Translations under genes and position numbers: made by a program
NCBI GenBank assembly: GCA_017353815.1
Contig: JAFMSB010000078.1
Location: 1 to 7,390 of the forward strand
DNA: 7,390 nucleotides
Direction: 5' to 3'
Source: Methylocapsa sp.
GTDB taxonomy: Bacteria > Pseudomonadota > Alphaproteobacteria > Rhizobiales > Beijerinckiaceae
Shown here: positions 1 through 6,140 of the stretch, piece by piece
Layout of the letters: the number at the start of each line of letters is the position of its first letter
Position numbering within the stretch: position 1 is the stretch's first letter
The notes under the pieces: generated by a model
Seen by the model: only the letters and a program-made list of their open reading frames with translations
What the model was told of the DNA's origin: nothing
Database searches by the model: none

Positions 1-2124
1 TAAGTTTAGAGTCACGTCATGGCCGTGGCGCTGCAGTTTCACGTCAAGAATCGAACTCCCGAGTCTCAATTGGCTCAAGACAACTTCATCCAGGAAAGGC
101 GGCATCACGGGATCGCGGAATACGATCGAATTGTCTTCGTATTGCAGCTCCAGTCCGAGACAAGCTTGGAGAAAGGCAAAAGGCGCCGCTGCCGCCCAGG
201 CTTGCGGCGAACATGCGACCGGATAAGCGATCGGGCCGCGGCGTGGCTTGCGGATGAAACCGCAGAACAACTCCGGCAGGCGCCGCAGTTGCTGCGTCGC
301 GGCCGCCTCGAACATTGCGGCAAACAGGCGCGAGACATGGGAGGAAAATCCGCAGCGGGCAAGACCGAGCGCGATGATGGCGTTATCGTGAGGCCACACC
401 GAGCCGTTATGGTAGGAAATCGGATTGTAGCGCGTTTCGTCGCGTGCGACTGTGCGAATTCCCCAGCCGGAGAAAGATTCGGGCGACAGCAACGCCGCCG
501 CGACGCGCGGAGCATGCGCGCGCGAGGCGATTCCCGCAAAGAGCGCATGCCCTGCATTCGACGCGCGTACCCGGCACGGCTTCTTGTCGCCATCGAGCGC
601 AAGCGCATAGGTGCCGAGATCCTCGCACCAGAAAGCCGTCTCGAAATTGACCCGCAGGACCCGCGCCTCGGCCCGAAGCCTTTTCTCGAAATCGAATTCA
701 CCCATGTTGCTGGCGAGCTTGGCCGCCTGCATCTTTGCGGCATAAACATAGCCCTGCACCTCGCAAAGAGCGATCGGGCCCTTTGCCAGCGGGCCATCGG
801 CATGAAAGATCGAGTCATGCGAGTCTTTCCAGCCCTGGTTGGAGAGGCCATGACCGGTCTGCGGCCCATATTCGACAAAGCCGTCTCTATCCAAATCGCC
901 AAATGTGTCGCACCACTGCAAGGCCGTCTTGATATTAGGCCACAGAGAGGAAATCGTCGCAATATCGCCGGTCCGGTCGAAGTACATTCCCGCCAGCATG
1001 ACAAACAGGGGCGTTGCGTCGACCGATCCATAGTAGAGGCGGAATGGCACCTCGCCGAGATGCGCCATCTCGCCATTGCGGGCCTCATGCAATATTTTTC
1101 CGGGCTGCGCATCGGATAAAGAATCGATGTCTTTTGCCTGGGTCCCGGCGAGAAGATGAAGAACGCCCTTGGCAACGGATGGGTCGAGCCATAAGAGGAG
1201 CATAGCCGTGATGATCCCATCGCGCCCAAACACCGTGCTGTACCAGGGGATCCCCGCATAGGGATAAATCCCGTAAGCAGTCTTCGTCATCAGCATATGA
1301 AGATCGGCTCGTGACCTGCGGCAGACTTCGTCGAAGATGTTGTTTGAGCTTTCGATCTTTACGGCGCGTTCCACCTTGTGCCAGATCGCCCGGTGGCGGG
1401 CACGAAAAGCATGACCGAAGGAAAATCGCTTTGGCTCGCTCTTGCCCTCAAAGAGAACCGTTACGAAGATTGATAGGTGTCCCTTGGGCGCGAGCTCCAA
1501 AAAATATGCGGCGCGGTTCGCCCGGAGAGAAGACGGCGCCGGCCAAAATATGAGCTTGGTTCTGCGCTTGAGACGGTCGAGGCCCATATACTGGTATTCC
1601 ACCTGGTCTCCGGTGACCGCTGACGTGCAGGCGCCATGCCGCTCGCGTCTGGTGCCGCGAACCTCGAAAAGGTCGTGAAAGTCCGCGCCAAAGCCGATGT
1701 CGACTCGGAAGCGGCTGCTAGTGCCGGCAAAGCTGCGCAAGCCAATTCTCTCATAGTAAACCGCTTGCCAAAGAAACTTGGTGCGCTCGATTGCGATCGT
1801 GCCGCGCGGAAGCGTGATTGTGTCATCCGCCACAATATCGGGGTTGGCGAGCCCGACCGTAAGGGCAACATTATCGTCCTCGAGCGCAGAGCTCAAATAA
1901 AGCGGCCTTTGGCCTTCGAACCGCAGGCCGTACCACGACAAGAAACGCATATCGTTGAAGTAAAGCCCCTCGGGACCCGTGCCGATCTCGCCGATGTCGC
2001 CATTTTCGTCGAACACCGCGAAGGCATCGCCGTGCTTTAAGCTGTGCAACGGCCGGCGAACGAGCGACCCCTCGGCCTCGATATAATGCTCGGGCAGCCT
2101 GGCCGCCTCGATAAGCTTATCCAT
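1..2124 (-). CDS. Glycogen debranching enzyme / amylo-alpha-1,6-glucosidase-like protein (3' end missing)
   Basis: The frame is open from an ATG at 2124 to base 1 with no stop, so 708 residues are visible and the C-terminus lies outside the window. Bacterial members of this family are usually a little over 700 residues, so probably little is missing. Residues about 20-225 look like the beta-rich glycogen-debranching N-terminal domain (GDE_N_bis type), with an early FNDMRFLSWYGLRF stretch. Residues about 260 onward look like the (alpha/alpha)6 glucosidase domain, with FGRDGI at 299-304, NQGWKDS at 429-435 and NGSVWPHDNA at 573-582. D434 in WKDS is a plausible catalytic acid by analogy with related clans. 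The family hydrolyses alpha-1,6 or similar linkages in alpha-glucans, probably in the cytoplasm since no signal peptide is visible. GGAAGG lies 9 nt before the ATG, and an in-frame TAG 21 nt upstream excludes a longer start. It follows the GT4 gene by 126 bp on the same strand. The family is confident; the true substrate is not. Confidence 0.9.
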   Translation of the reverse strand, partial: MDKLIEAARLPEHYIEAEGSLVRRPLHSLKHGDAFAVFDENGDIGEIGTGPEGLYFNDMRFLSWYGLRFEGQRPLYLSSALEDDNVALTVGLANPDIVADDTITLPRGTIAIERTKFLWQAVYYERIGLRSFAGTSSRFRVDIGFGADFHDLFEVRGTRRERHGACTSAVTGDQVEYQYMGLDRLKRRTKLIFWPAPSSLRANRAAYFLELAPKGHLSIFVTVLFEGKSEPKRFSFGHAFRARHRAIWHKVERAVKIESSNNIFDEVCRRSRADLHMLMTKTAYGIYPYAGIPWYSTVFGRDGIITAMLLLWLDPSVAKGVLHLLAGTQAKDIDSLSDAQPGKILHEARNGEMAHLGEVPFRLYYGSVDATPLFVMLAGMYFDRTGDIATISSLWPNIKTALQWCDTFGDLDRDGFVEYGPQTGHGLSNQGWKDSHDSIFHADGPLAKGPIALCEVQGYVYAAKMQAAKLASNMGEFDFEKRLRAEARVLRVNFETAFWCEDLGTYALALDGDKKPCRVRASNAGHALFAGIASRAHAPRVAAALLSPESFSGWGIRTVARDETRYNPISYHNGSVWPHDNAIIALGLARCGFSSHVSRLFAAMFEAAATQQLRRLPELFCGFIRKPRRGPIAYPVACSPQAWAAAAPFAFLQACLGLELQYEDNSIVFRDPVMPPFLDEVVLSQLRLGSSILDVKLQRHGHDVTLNL

Positions 2125-2133
2125 AGGCGCATG

Positions 2134-2139
2134 CCTTCC
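2134..2139 (-). promoter_or_regulatory. Ribosome binding site of the debranching enzyme gene
   Basis: GGAAGG on the minus strand, 9 nt before the ATG at 2124. An overlapping ATG 8 nt upstream is in another frame and would be read as MRLWIS, which does not resemble the family. The in-frame TAG just upstream leaves 2124 as the only start. Confidence 0.55.
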
Positions 2140-2193
2140 GCGCTATGTGTGGCGCTATCGATAAAGATTTGGTGATCTTGGAGCAGCGCCGCC

Positions 2194-2224
2194 ATTGCCG
2201 CCGCGGAGCGGGTGCCGCGGCAAT
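2194..2224 (-). other. Stem-loop between the glycosyltransferase and debranching enzyme genes
   Basis: On the minus strand ATTGCCGCGG is followed by an 8-nt loop (CACCCGCT) and then CCGCGGCGGCAAT. The arms pair over 10 bases with one 3-nt bulge on the right arm. It lies about 27 nt after the glycosyltransferase stop and 70 nt before the next start. No T-run follows, so it is not a standard intrinsic terminator. It may be an mRNA-stabilising or partial attenuation structure within an operon, but it could also be chance pairing in GC-rich DNA. Confidence 0.4.
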
Positions 2225-2250
2225 TCCATTGCCCACTGCCGATTATCGCG

Positions 2251-3399
2251 TCAGCCTGCCTGCTGCAAGGCCGGAGGCGGGATCTGCCCAGCGATTTGAT
2301 CTTGTGGCTCGGCCAAAATCTCCGGCGCAACCGCAACCGGAGGCGGCGTATCGGCCCTCGCCCTTGCGGCCGAGCCGCCCGCCAATAGCCGCTCATAGGC
2401 CGCAAGATAGTCCCGGGCCATTCTTTTGGCCGTGAAGCGCCGTTCGAATTCCGCGCGAACCTTGCGGCGGTCCAAGCCGCCGGCCTGCCGGGCCGCTGCC
2501 ACGGCGGCATCCATGCTTTCGATGATAGAGCCGCTGATGCCATCCTTGACGACTTCCGGCACCGAGCCGTTTTTCCAAGCAATCACGGGCGTTCCCGCCG
2601 ACATGGCTTCGATCATCACGAGACCGAAAGGCTCCGGCCAATCAATCGGAAACAGCAGCGCGCGCGCCTTGCCGAGAAACTCGCATTTTTGCGCTTCGTT
2701 GATTTCGCCGATGAACTCGATAAGGGGATGATCGAGCAAAGGCGCAATTTCGGACCGGAAATAAACCTCATCGACGGGATCGACCTTCGCCGCAATTTTC
2801 AGGCGAAGGCCCGCGCGCTTGGCAATTTCGATTGCCCGGTCGGGGCGCTTTTCCGGCGCAATACGCCCAAGGAACGCCAGATAGCTCCCGCCATGAGGGT
2901 TGAATGGGCACAGGCCGGGGCCGAGGCCATGCGGAATCGTCGCAAGCCAATTGACATGAGGCGGCATGGGACGGCGCTGCGCATCGGAGATCGACACAAG
3001 CGGCGTTTCCGGATAGGCTTCATAAAGAGGCAAAAAGTCCGGTAGGTCGAGACGGCCGTGCAAGGTCACGAGGCATTTGCGCGCAAGATCATGGAACAAG
3101 GCCTGCGGCAGCAGGTCGATGTGAAAATGAAGAATGTCGAACTGCGAAGCGCGCCGCCGCACCTCGCGCAGCATGGCAAGCGTGCTTCCAAGATGGTCGC
3201 GAATACCCGCAAGCCGCAGGCTTCGCGGCGCGCAAGCGATCAACTCGGCAGCGGTCCTGGATCCTTGGCTCGCAAATAGGCTTACCCGGTGCCCCATTCT
3301 CAAAAGCTCTTCCGCGAGCCAGGAAACAACCCGTTCCGTTCCGCCATAGAGCTTGGGAGGAACGGCTTCGGTAAGCGGGGCAACAAGCGCTATTCGCAT
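2251..3399 (-). CDS. GT4-family glycosyltransferase
   Basis: A 382-residue retaining glycosyltransferase of the GT-B fold, GT4-like. The N-terminal Rossmann half opens with MRIALVAPLTE, followed by the glycine-rich acceptor-side loop KLYGGTERVVSWLAEEL (16-32). The C-terminal donor-nucleotide half begins near YLAFLGRIAPEKRPDRA, where R179 and K184 are the expected phosphate-binding residues. The EX7E motif is intact: E256 in PEPFGLVMIEAMSAGTPV, with the second glutamate at E264. No signal peptide or membrane segment is visible, so it is probably cytosolic. Residues about 343-382 form an Ala/Pro-rich tail beyond the usual fold. AAAGGAG lies 5 nt before the ATG. The debranching-type enzyme follows on the same strand, which suggests work on one alpha-glucan or other glycoside, but donor and acceptor cannot be read from the sequence. 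Glycogen-synthase-like or sucrose/trehalose-type activity cannot be excluded. Confidence 0.92.
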   Translation of the reverse strand: MRIALVAPLTEAVPPKLYGGTERVVSWLAEELLRMGHRVSLFASQGSRTAAELIACAPRSLRLAGIRDHLGSTLAMLREVRRRASQFDILHFHIDLLPQALFHDLARKCLVTLHGRLDLPDFLPLYEAYPETPLVSISDAQRRPMPPHVNWLATIPHGLGPGLCPFNPHGGSYLAFLGRIAPEKRPDRAIEIAKRAGLRLKIAAKVDPVDEVYFRSEIAPLLDHPLIEFIGEINEAQKCEFLGKARALLFPIDWPEPFGLVMIEAMSAGTPVIAWKNGSVPEVVKDGISGSIIESMDAAVAAARQAGGLDRRKVRAEFERRFTAKRMARDYLAAYERLLAGGSAARARADTPPPVAVAPEILAEPQDQIAGQIPPPALQQAG

Positions 3400-3404
3400 A
3401 AAAA

Positions 3405-3411
3405 CTCCTTT
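3405..3411 (-). promoter_or_regulatory. Ribosome binding site of the glycosyltransferase gene
   Basis: AAAGGAG on the minus strand, separated from the ATG at 3399 by five T residues. It is a strong match at normal spacing and fixes the start. Confidence 0.7.
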
Positions 3412-3414
3412 CCG

Positions 3415-3459
3415 CCCGCCGGCACAGGCGAGAAGATTGACTCGAACGGGCCCGGCGGG
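3415..3459 (-). repeat. 8-bp inverted repeat between response regulator and glycosyltransferase genes
   Basis: CCCGCCGG at 3415-3422 and its perfect reverse complement CCGGCGGG at 3452-3459 flank a 29-nt spacer. The repeat fills most of the 75-bp gap. On the transcript the second arm ends 3 nt before the glycosyltransferase Shine-Dalgarno. It could be a weak terminator for the regulator gene or a leader structure affecting translation of the next gene. The long loop and missing T-run argue against a classic terminator, and chance pairing is possible in this GC-rich DNA. Confidence 0.3.
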
Positions 3460-3474
3460 GCCATTTGGACTTCC

Positions 3475-3846
3475 TCATTTTCCGACGAGCGAACGGATGC
3501 GCTTGACCACCGCGTCCGGCTTATAGGGTTTGGCGAAGAATGCCTCTTTGGCAATGAGTCCCGAGGTCACGGCAACATCGCCTTTTCCCGAGGTGACCAG
3601 CACCGGAACACTTGGATGGTGGTCGCGGATCCAGAGCGCGAGCATCAGCCCGTCCATGCCGCCGGGCAACTGCACATCGGTAAAAACGGCATCCACTTGC
3701 TGGAGGGATTTAAAACGCGCGATCGCCTCGGCCGCGCTCGCCGATTCAACGACCGTATAGCCTGCATCCCGGAGGTAATCGGCAATTGTCCGGCGGATCA
3801 GGGTCTCATCTTCAACCACCAGGATGGCCCGCCCGCGAGCCAACAC
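3475..3846 (-). CDS. Single-domain response regulator (CheY-like receiver)
   Basis: Using the GTG start at 3846 this is a 123-residue receiver with no output domain. All phosphorylation residues are present: acidic pocket VVEDE (E12, D13), phospho-acceptor D57 in VFTDVQLPGGMDG, T85 in VLVTSG, and K106 in FFAKPYKPD. These positions nearly match CheY. The GTG at 3846 is preceded by AAAGGA at 5-nt spacing. A longer reading opens at a GTG at 3915 (146 residues, with an ATG at 3897). Its extra N-terminus is a six-residue duplication (LSQHLH / LSQHLQ) that does not belong to the receiver fold, so I prefer the short form. The gene follows the HWE kinase gene on the same strand, so it is the likely phosphotransfer partner. 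It lacks the FATGUY motif of general-stress single-domain regulators (here VTSGKG). The family is sure; the start is about 65% sure. Confidence 0.9.
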   Translation of the reverse strand: MLARGRAILVVEDETLIRRTIADYLRDAGYTVVESASAAEAIARFKSLQQVDAVFTDVQLPGGMDGLMLALWIRDHHPSVPVLVTSGKGDVAVTSGLIAKEAFFAKPYKPDAVVKRIRSLVGK

Positions 3847-3851
3847 CCTGT

Positions 3852-3857
3852 TCCTTT
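3852..3857 (-). promoter_or_regulatory. Ribosome binding site that favours the short response-regulator start
   Basis: AAAGGA on the minus strand, 5 nt before the GTG at 3846. The upstream alternatives are worse: the GTG at 3915 has only a distant purine tract, and the ATG at 3897 has AAGGA just 1 nt before it, too close to work. Confidence 0.5.
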
Positions 3858-3859
3858 GG

Positions 3860-3892
3860 AGATGCTGAGATAGGTGTAGATGCTGAGATAGG
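3860..3892. repeat. Two tandem copies of a 15-bp unit, period 18 bp
   Basis: AGATGCTGAGATAGG occurs at 3860-3874 and again, identical, at 3878-3892, with a 3-nt spacer (tgt). On the minus strand it lies just upstream of the preferred response-regulator start. If the longer reading frame is used, it encodes LSQHLH followed by LSQHLQ. It could be paired binding sites in the 5' leader or a slippage duplication. Confidence 0.8.
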
Positions 3893-4028
3893 ACCATATC
3901 CTTCAAACCCGGCACCGCAGGAAAGGTTTCCCCGCCGGACCGAAGAAATTATGCGATACCCGGTGGCCGCGCGCAGCCCCCGGCCGGATGCCTTCCATTC
4001 AGGCGAGACTAGCGGCAGCGCATTGCGC

Positions 4029-5471
4029 TCACTCGGCGAGCTTCTCAAGCGGCATCGCGAGGTTCACTATGAGGCCCTCCCGGCCCCAGTCGCGGGAAAT
4101 CTTGCCGCCCAGCCGGCCTGTCGCCGCAAGCTTCGTGAGAAGACTGCCAAATCCCTCGGTGTCCGGCTCTACATCAATGGGAGGGCCGCCGCGCTCCTGC
4201 CATTTCATCCGAAGCTCGTCTTCACAAATCTGCCAGCTAATATCCACGTGACCGGCTTCGCACGACAATGCGCCGAATTTCGCGGCATTTGTTGCGAGCT
4301 CATGGAGAAGCATCGCCAGGGCCACGGCTGCCTTGCCTTTAATAGCAAGCTCGGGCCCGCTCATGCGGATCGCGCTTTGATCATGCAGGAAGTAGGGAGC
4401 AACAAGGGTTTGGACCAGAGCCGGGAGTGTGGTGGCCCGGTCCGCTGCTAGCTCGGATCCGTTTAGGTCGGGCAAAGTGAGATCATGGGCGCGCGCGAGC
4501 GCCACAAGCCGTCCGCTCATGGCCTCGGCAAGCTCTCGCGGCGTCGCGGCAAAGCGCGTGCTGAGCGTAATAAGGCTGCTGGCAAGCGTAAATAGATTCT
4601 TGATACGGTGATTCATCTCCCGCAAGAGCAGCCGCTGCTGTTCTTCCGCCTGCTTGCGCTCGGAAATATCGCGGGCCGTCTTCGATGCGCCGACGATTTG
4701 GCCCCGCCTGTCCTTGATGGGCGATACCGTCAGGGACACGTCGACGAGGACTCCATCTTTGCGCCGGCGAATGGTCTCGTAATGATCGACACTCTCCCCC
4801 CGGCGAATACAATCCAAAATCTGCTGTTCTTCGTCCTGCCTGTCCGATGGGATCAATACGGTGACCGGCTTGCCGACGATTTCTTCCCAGGCGTAGCCAT
4901 AGAGCCGTGCCGCTGCCGGGTTCCAGCTCGTTATTCTTCCGCCGAGATCCAGGCCCAGAATCGCATCCGCGGATGATTCCACCACCGCGGCGAGACTTTC
5001 CGCCGCGAGCTCGTCTTCCTTGCGGCTGGCAAAATCGATGAGCGTGTTTACGGCGCCAGCCAGCGCGCCCGCCTCATCGAACAAGGGTGTTGGATAGGCA
5101 AGAAAGGGAATGCGCTTGCCATCCGGCCTCTCGGCCATGGCCTCGGCGCCGGTGAGCGCCCGCCCTTCTCTCAAGGCTACGGCCATGGGGCATTCGCTGT
5201 GCGGCATCGGCGTCCCATCGGGCCACAAAAGCCGCCACGAGCCGCACCATTCGTCTTTGCCGAGCTCCGGCCGGCAGCCCCAAAGCGCGGCCGCCGCCTC
5301 GTTGTAGAAGGTGATCCGCCCGCAAGCGTCGGTTGCGTAAACAGCCACAGGCAGCGCCCGGAGCAATTGCCCCGATTCGAACTCGCTCGCGATTCCGGGT
5401 CCTTTTTTTTCGCTTTTACAGGAGGATAAAGCGGCAACCGCAGCCTTAGGGAGCGAAATCAAATTATCCAT
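4029..5471 (-). CDS. HWE-family sensor histidine kinase with two PAS domains
   Basis: A 480-residue soluble sensor kinase with no membrane segment. PAS 1 (about 35-148) has the LPVAVYATDACGRITFYNEAA opening and the PDGTPMPHSECPMA segment common in HWE-kinase PAS domains. PAS 2 (about 158-275) has DAILGLDLGGRITSWNPAA, then YGYAWEEIVGK and the PAC end GASKTARDISERKQAEEQ. The phospho-acceptor is H288 in LLREMNHRIKNLF. The HWE signature is complete: H390 and N395 in the N-box LLHELATNAAKFGALS, and W424-x-E426 in KWQERGGPPI; a glycine box GFGSLL follows at 440-445. It autophosphorylates on histidine, and the receiver gene downstream is the probable partner. The PAS ligand or cofactor is unknown; neither PAS shows the flavin-binding NCRFLQ motif of LOV domains. 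ATG 5471 has only a weak Shine-Dalgarno. An EcfG-like promoter lies about 30 nt upstream. An A8 run falls in the codons for residues 21-23. Confidence 0.93.
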   Translation of the reverse strand: MDNLISLPKAAVAALSSCKSEKKGPGIASEFESGQLLRALPVAVYATDACGRITFYNEAAAALWGCRPELGKDEWCGSWRLLWPDGTPMPHSECPMAVALREGRALTGAEAMAERPDGKRIPFLAYPTPLFDEAGALAGAVNTLIDFASRKEDELAAESLAAVVESSADAILGLDLGGRITSWNPAAARLYGYAWEEIVGKPVTVLIPSDRQDEEQQILDCIRRGESVDHYETIRRRKDGVLVDVSLTVSPIKDRRGQIVGASKTARDISERKQAEEQQRLLLREMNHRIKNLFTLASSLITLSTRFAATPRELAEAMSGRLVALARAHDLTLPDLNGSELAADRATTLPALVQTLVAPYFLHDQSAIRMSGPELAIKGKAAVALAMLLHELATNAAKFGALSCEAGHVDISWQICEDELRMKWQERGGPPIDVEPDTEGFGSLLTKLAATGRLGGKISRDWGREGLIVNLAMPLEKLAE

Positions 5472-5503
5472 CCGGAAACCCCGTACGGTGACTTCGCGGG
5501 AAC

Positions 5504-5528
5504 AACGCCGGCGGGACGCCCGAGTTCC
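5504..5528 (-). promoter_or_regulatory. Putative sigma-EcfG (general stress response) promoter of the HWE kinase gene
   Basis: On the minus strand GGAAC (5528-5524) is followed after exactly 16 nt by CGTT (5507-5504). This matches the published alphaproteobacterial sigma-EcfG consensus GGAAC-N16/17-CGTT at every fixed base. Transcription would start near 5497, leaving a leader of about 25 nt before the ATG at 5471. Position and orientation suit a promoter for the kinase. It is a nine-base motif, so a chance match cannot be excluded. Confidence 0.55.
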
Positions 5529-5569
5529 GGTTTGCGGAAATCTTTGGCCGGGCCAGCCCCTATTTCGCG

Positions 5570-6055
5570 CTAAAGCGCATCGAGCAGCGCTTGCGCACTT
5601 GAAGCCTCGGCCTTGCCCGGCATCTCTTCTACGCTGAGCTTCCGCACCGCGCCATCATCTATAAGCATCGCGTAACGCTGCGAGCGAATGCCAAGGCCGC
5701 GCGCGCTGAGATCGAGCGTCAAACCAAGGGCGCGGGCGAAATCTCCATTGCCATCGGCCAGGAAGGTGATCGTGTCTTTGGCTCCGGTGCTCTTGGCCCA
5801 GGCGTCCATGACAAAAACATCGTTAACGCTGGTCACTGCGACCTCGTCGATGCCGCGGGCCTTGAACGCATCAATATTGGCGAGAAAGCCGGGCAAATGG
5901 TCCTTGTCACAAACTGGCGTGAAGGCGCCGGCCACGGCGAAGAGGACGACCTTGCGTCCGTCAAAGATTTGGTCCGAGCCGCGCAGCTCGGGCCCTTGCG
6001 GCCCCATCACCGTGAACGATGCCTTGGGAACAGGATCCCCAGCCTTGATTGTCAT
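5570..6055 (-). CDS. Peroxiredoxin, Prx5 subfamily, 1-Cys type
   Basis: A 161-residue cytosolic thiol peroxidase that reduces H2O2 and alkyl hydroperoxides. The Prx5 active-site segment is GAFTPVCDKDHLPGF, with T46 and peroxidatic C49. R127 in RSQRYAMLIDDG is the expected active-site arginine. Other family marks are VTSVNDVFVMDAWAK and FLADGNGDFARALGL. No second cysteine is present in the protein, so it must act as a 1-Cys enzyme, recycled by an outside thiol; glutathione/glutaredoxin is the usual partner in this subfamily. The start at 6055 is chosen because GGAGGG lies 5 nt upstream and MTIKAGDPVP is the normal family N-terminus. An in-frame ATG at 6094 would add 13 residues but overlaps a likely -10 element. 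It lies 85 bp after the DsbD-like gene on the same strand. Confidence 0.95.
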   Translation of the reverse strand: MTIKAGDPVPKASFTVMGPQGPELRGSDQIFDGRKVVLFAVAGAFTPVCDKDHLPGFLANIDAFKARGIDEVAVTSVNDVFVMDAWAKSTGAKDTITFLADGNGDFARALGLTLDLSARGLGIRSQRYAMLIDDGAVRKLSVEEMPGKAEASSAQALLDAL

Positions 6056-6060
6056 GCTTG

Positions 6061-6066
6061 CCCTCC
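6061..6066 (-). promoter_or_regulatory. Ribosome binding site deciding the peroxiredoxin start
   Basis: GGAGGG on the minus strand, 5 nt before the ATG at 6055. It is the best Shine-Dalgarno near this gene and favours 6055 over the upstream ATG at 6094. Confidence 0.7.
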
Positions 6067-6089
6067 GCGCGACTTCTGCCGCAGTTGGA

Positions 6090-6119
6090 ATCATAACCGC
6101 GGAAAGATGTCGAGAACAA
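6090..6119 (-). promoter_or_regulatory. Possible sigma-70-type promoter of the peroxiredoxin gene
   Basis: On the minus strand TTGTTC (6119-6114) and TATGAT (6095-6090) are 18 nt apart. The -10 matches TATAAT at five of six bases; the -35 keeps only TTG. Transcription would start near 6083, about 28 nt before the ATG at 6055. It would let the peroxidase be made separately from the upstream DsbD-like gene. The call rests on one good hexamer. Confidence 0.3.
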
Positions 6120-6140
6120 AAACGGGATTACGCCAGTTCG

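Noticed and set aside
19..1119. Plus-strand open frame of 366 codons
   Set aside because: It lies opposite the debranching enzyme, whose reverse-strand translation shows clear family motifs (FGRDGI, GWKDS, SVWPHDNA). The plus-strand product is Arg-rich, low in complexity and resembles no family.
105..1259. Minus-strand open frame of 384 codons
   Set aside because: It is a different frame of the same strand as the debranching enzyme and gives an Arg/Ser/Pro-rich product typical of shadow frames in GC-rich DNA.
1636..2040. Plus-strand open frame of 134 codons that looks fairly protein-like
   Set aside because: It is antisense to the N-terminal domain of the debranching enzyme, has no Shine-Dalgarno I can see, and matches no family I recognise.
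2037..2582. Minus-strand 181-codon frame spanning the glycosyltransferase end and debranching enzyme start
   Set aside because: Most of it overlaps two well-supported genes in another frame and its product is Arg/Pro-rich. The part in the gap (MAALLQDHQIF...) has no good ribosome site.
3475..3846. Assignment of the receiver to the FATGUY (SdrG/MrrA-like) general-stress regulators
   Set aside because: The diagnostic motif after beta-4 is absent; the sequence there is VTSGKG.
3286..3873. Plus-strand 194-codon frame opposite the response regulator
   Set aside because: It is antisense to the receiver domain, where all catalytic residues are intact on the minus strand.
3948..3953. CATAAT as a -10 element for the response regulator
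   Set aside because: It matches the -10 consensus at five of six bases, but no -35-like hexamer lies at 16-18 nt upstream.
5525..5539. Small hairpin TTCCG / CGGAA downstream of the peroxiredoxin as a terminator
   Set aside because: It has only 5 bp of stem and no T-run follows. It also overlaps the EcfG-like -35 box.
5564..5580. GCGC-TTTA-GCGC hairpin at the peroxiredoxin stop codon
   Set aside because: Its 4-bp stem overlaps the stop codon and has no T-run after it, so it is too weak to call a terminator.
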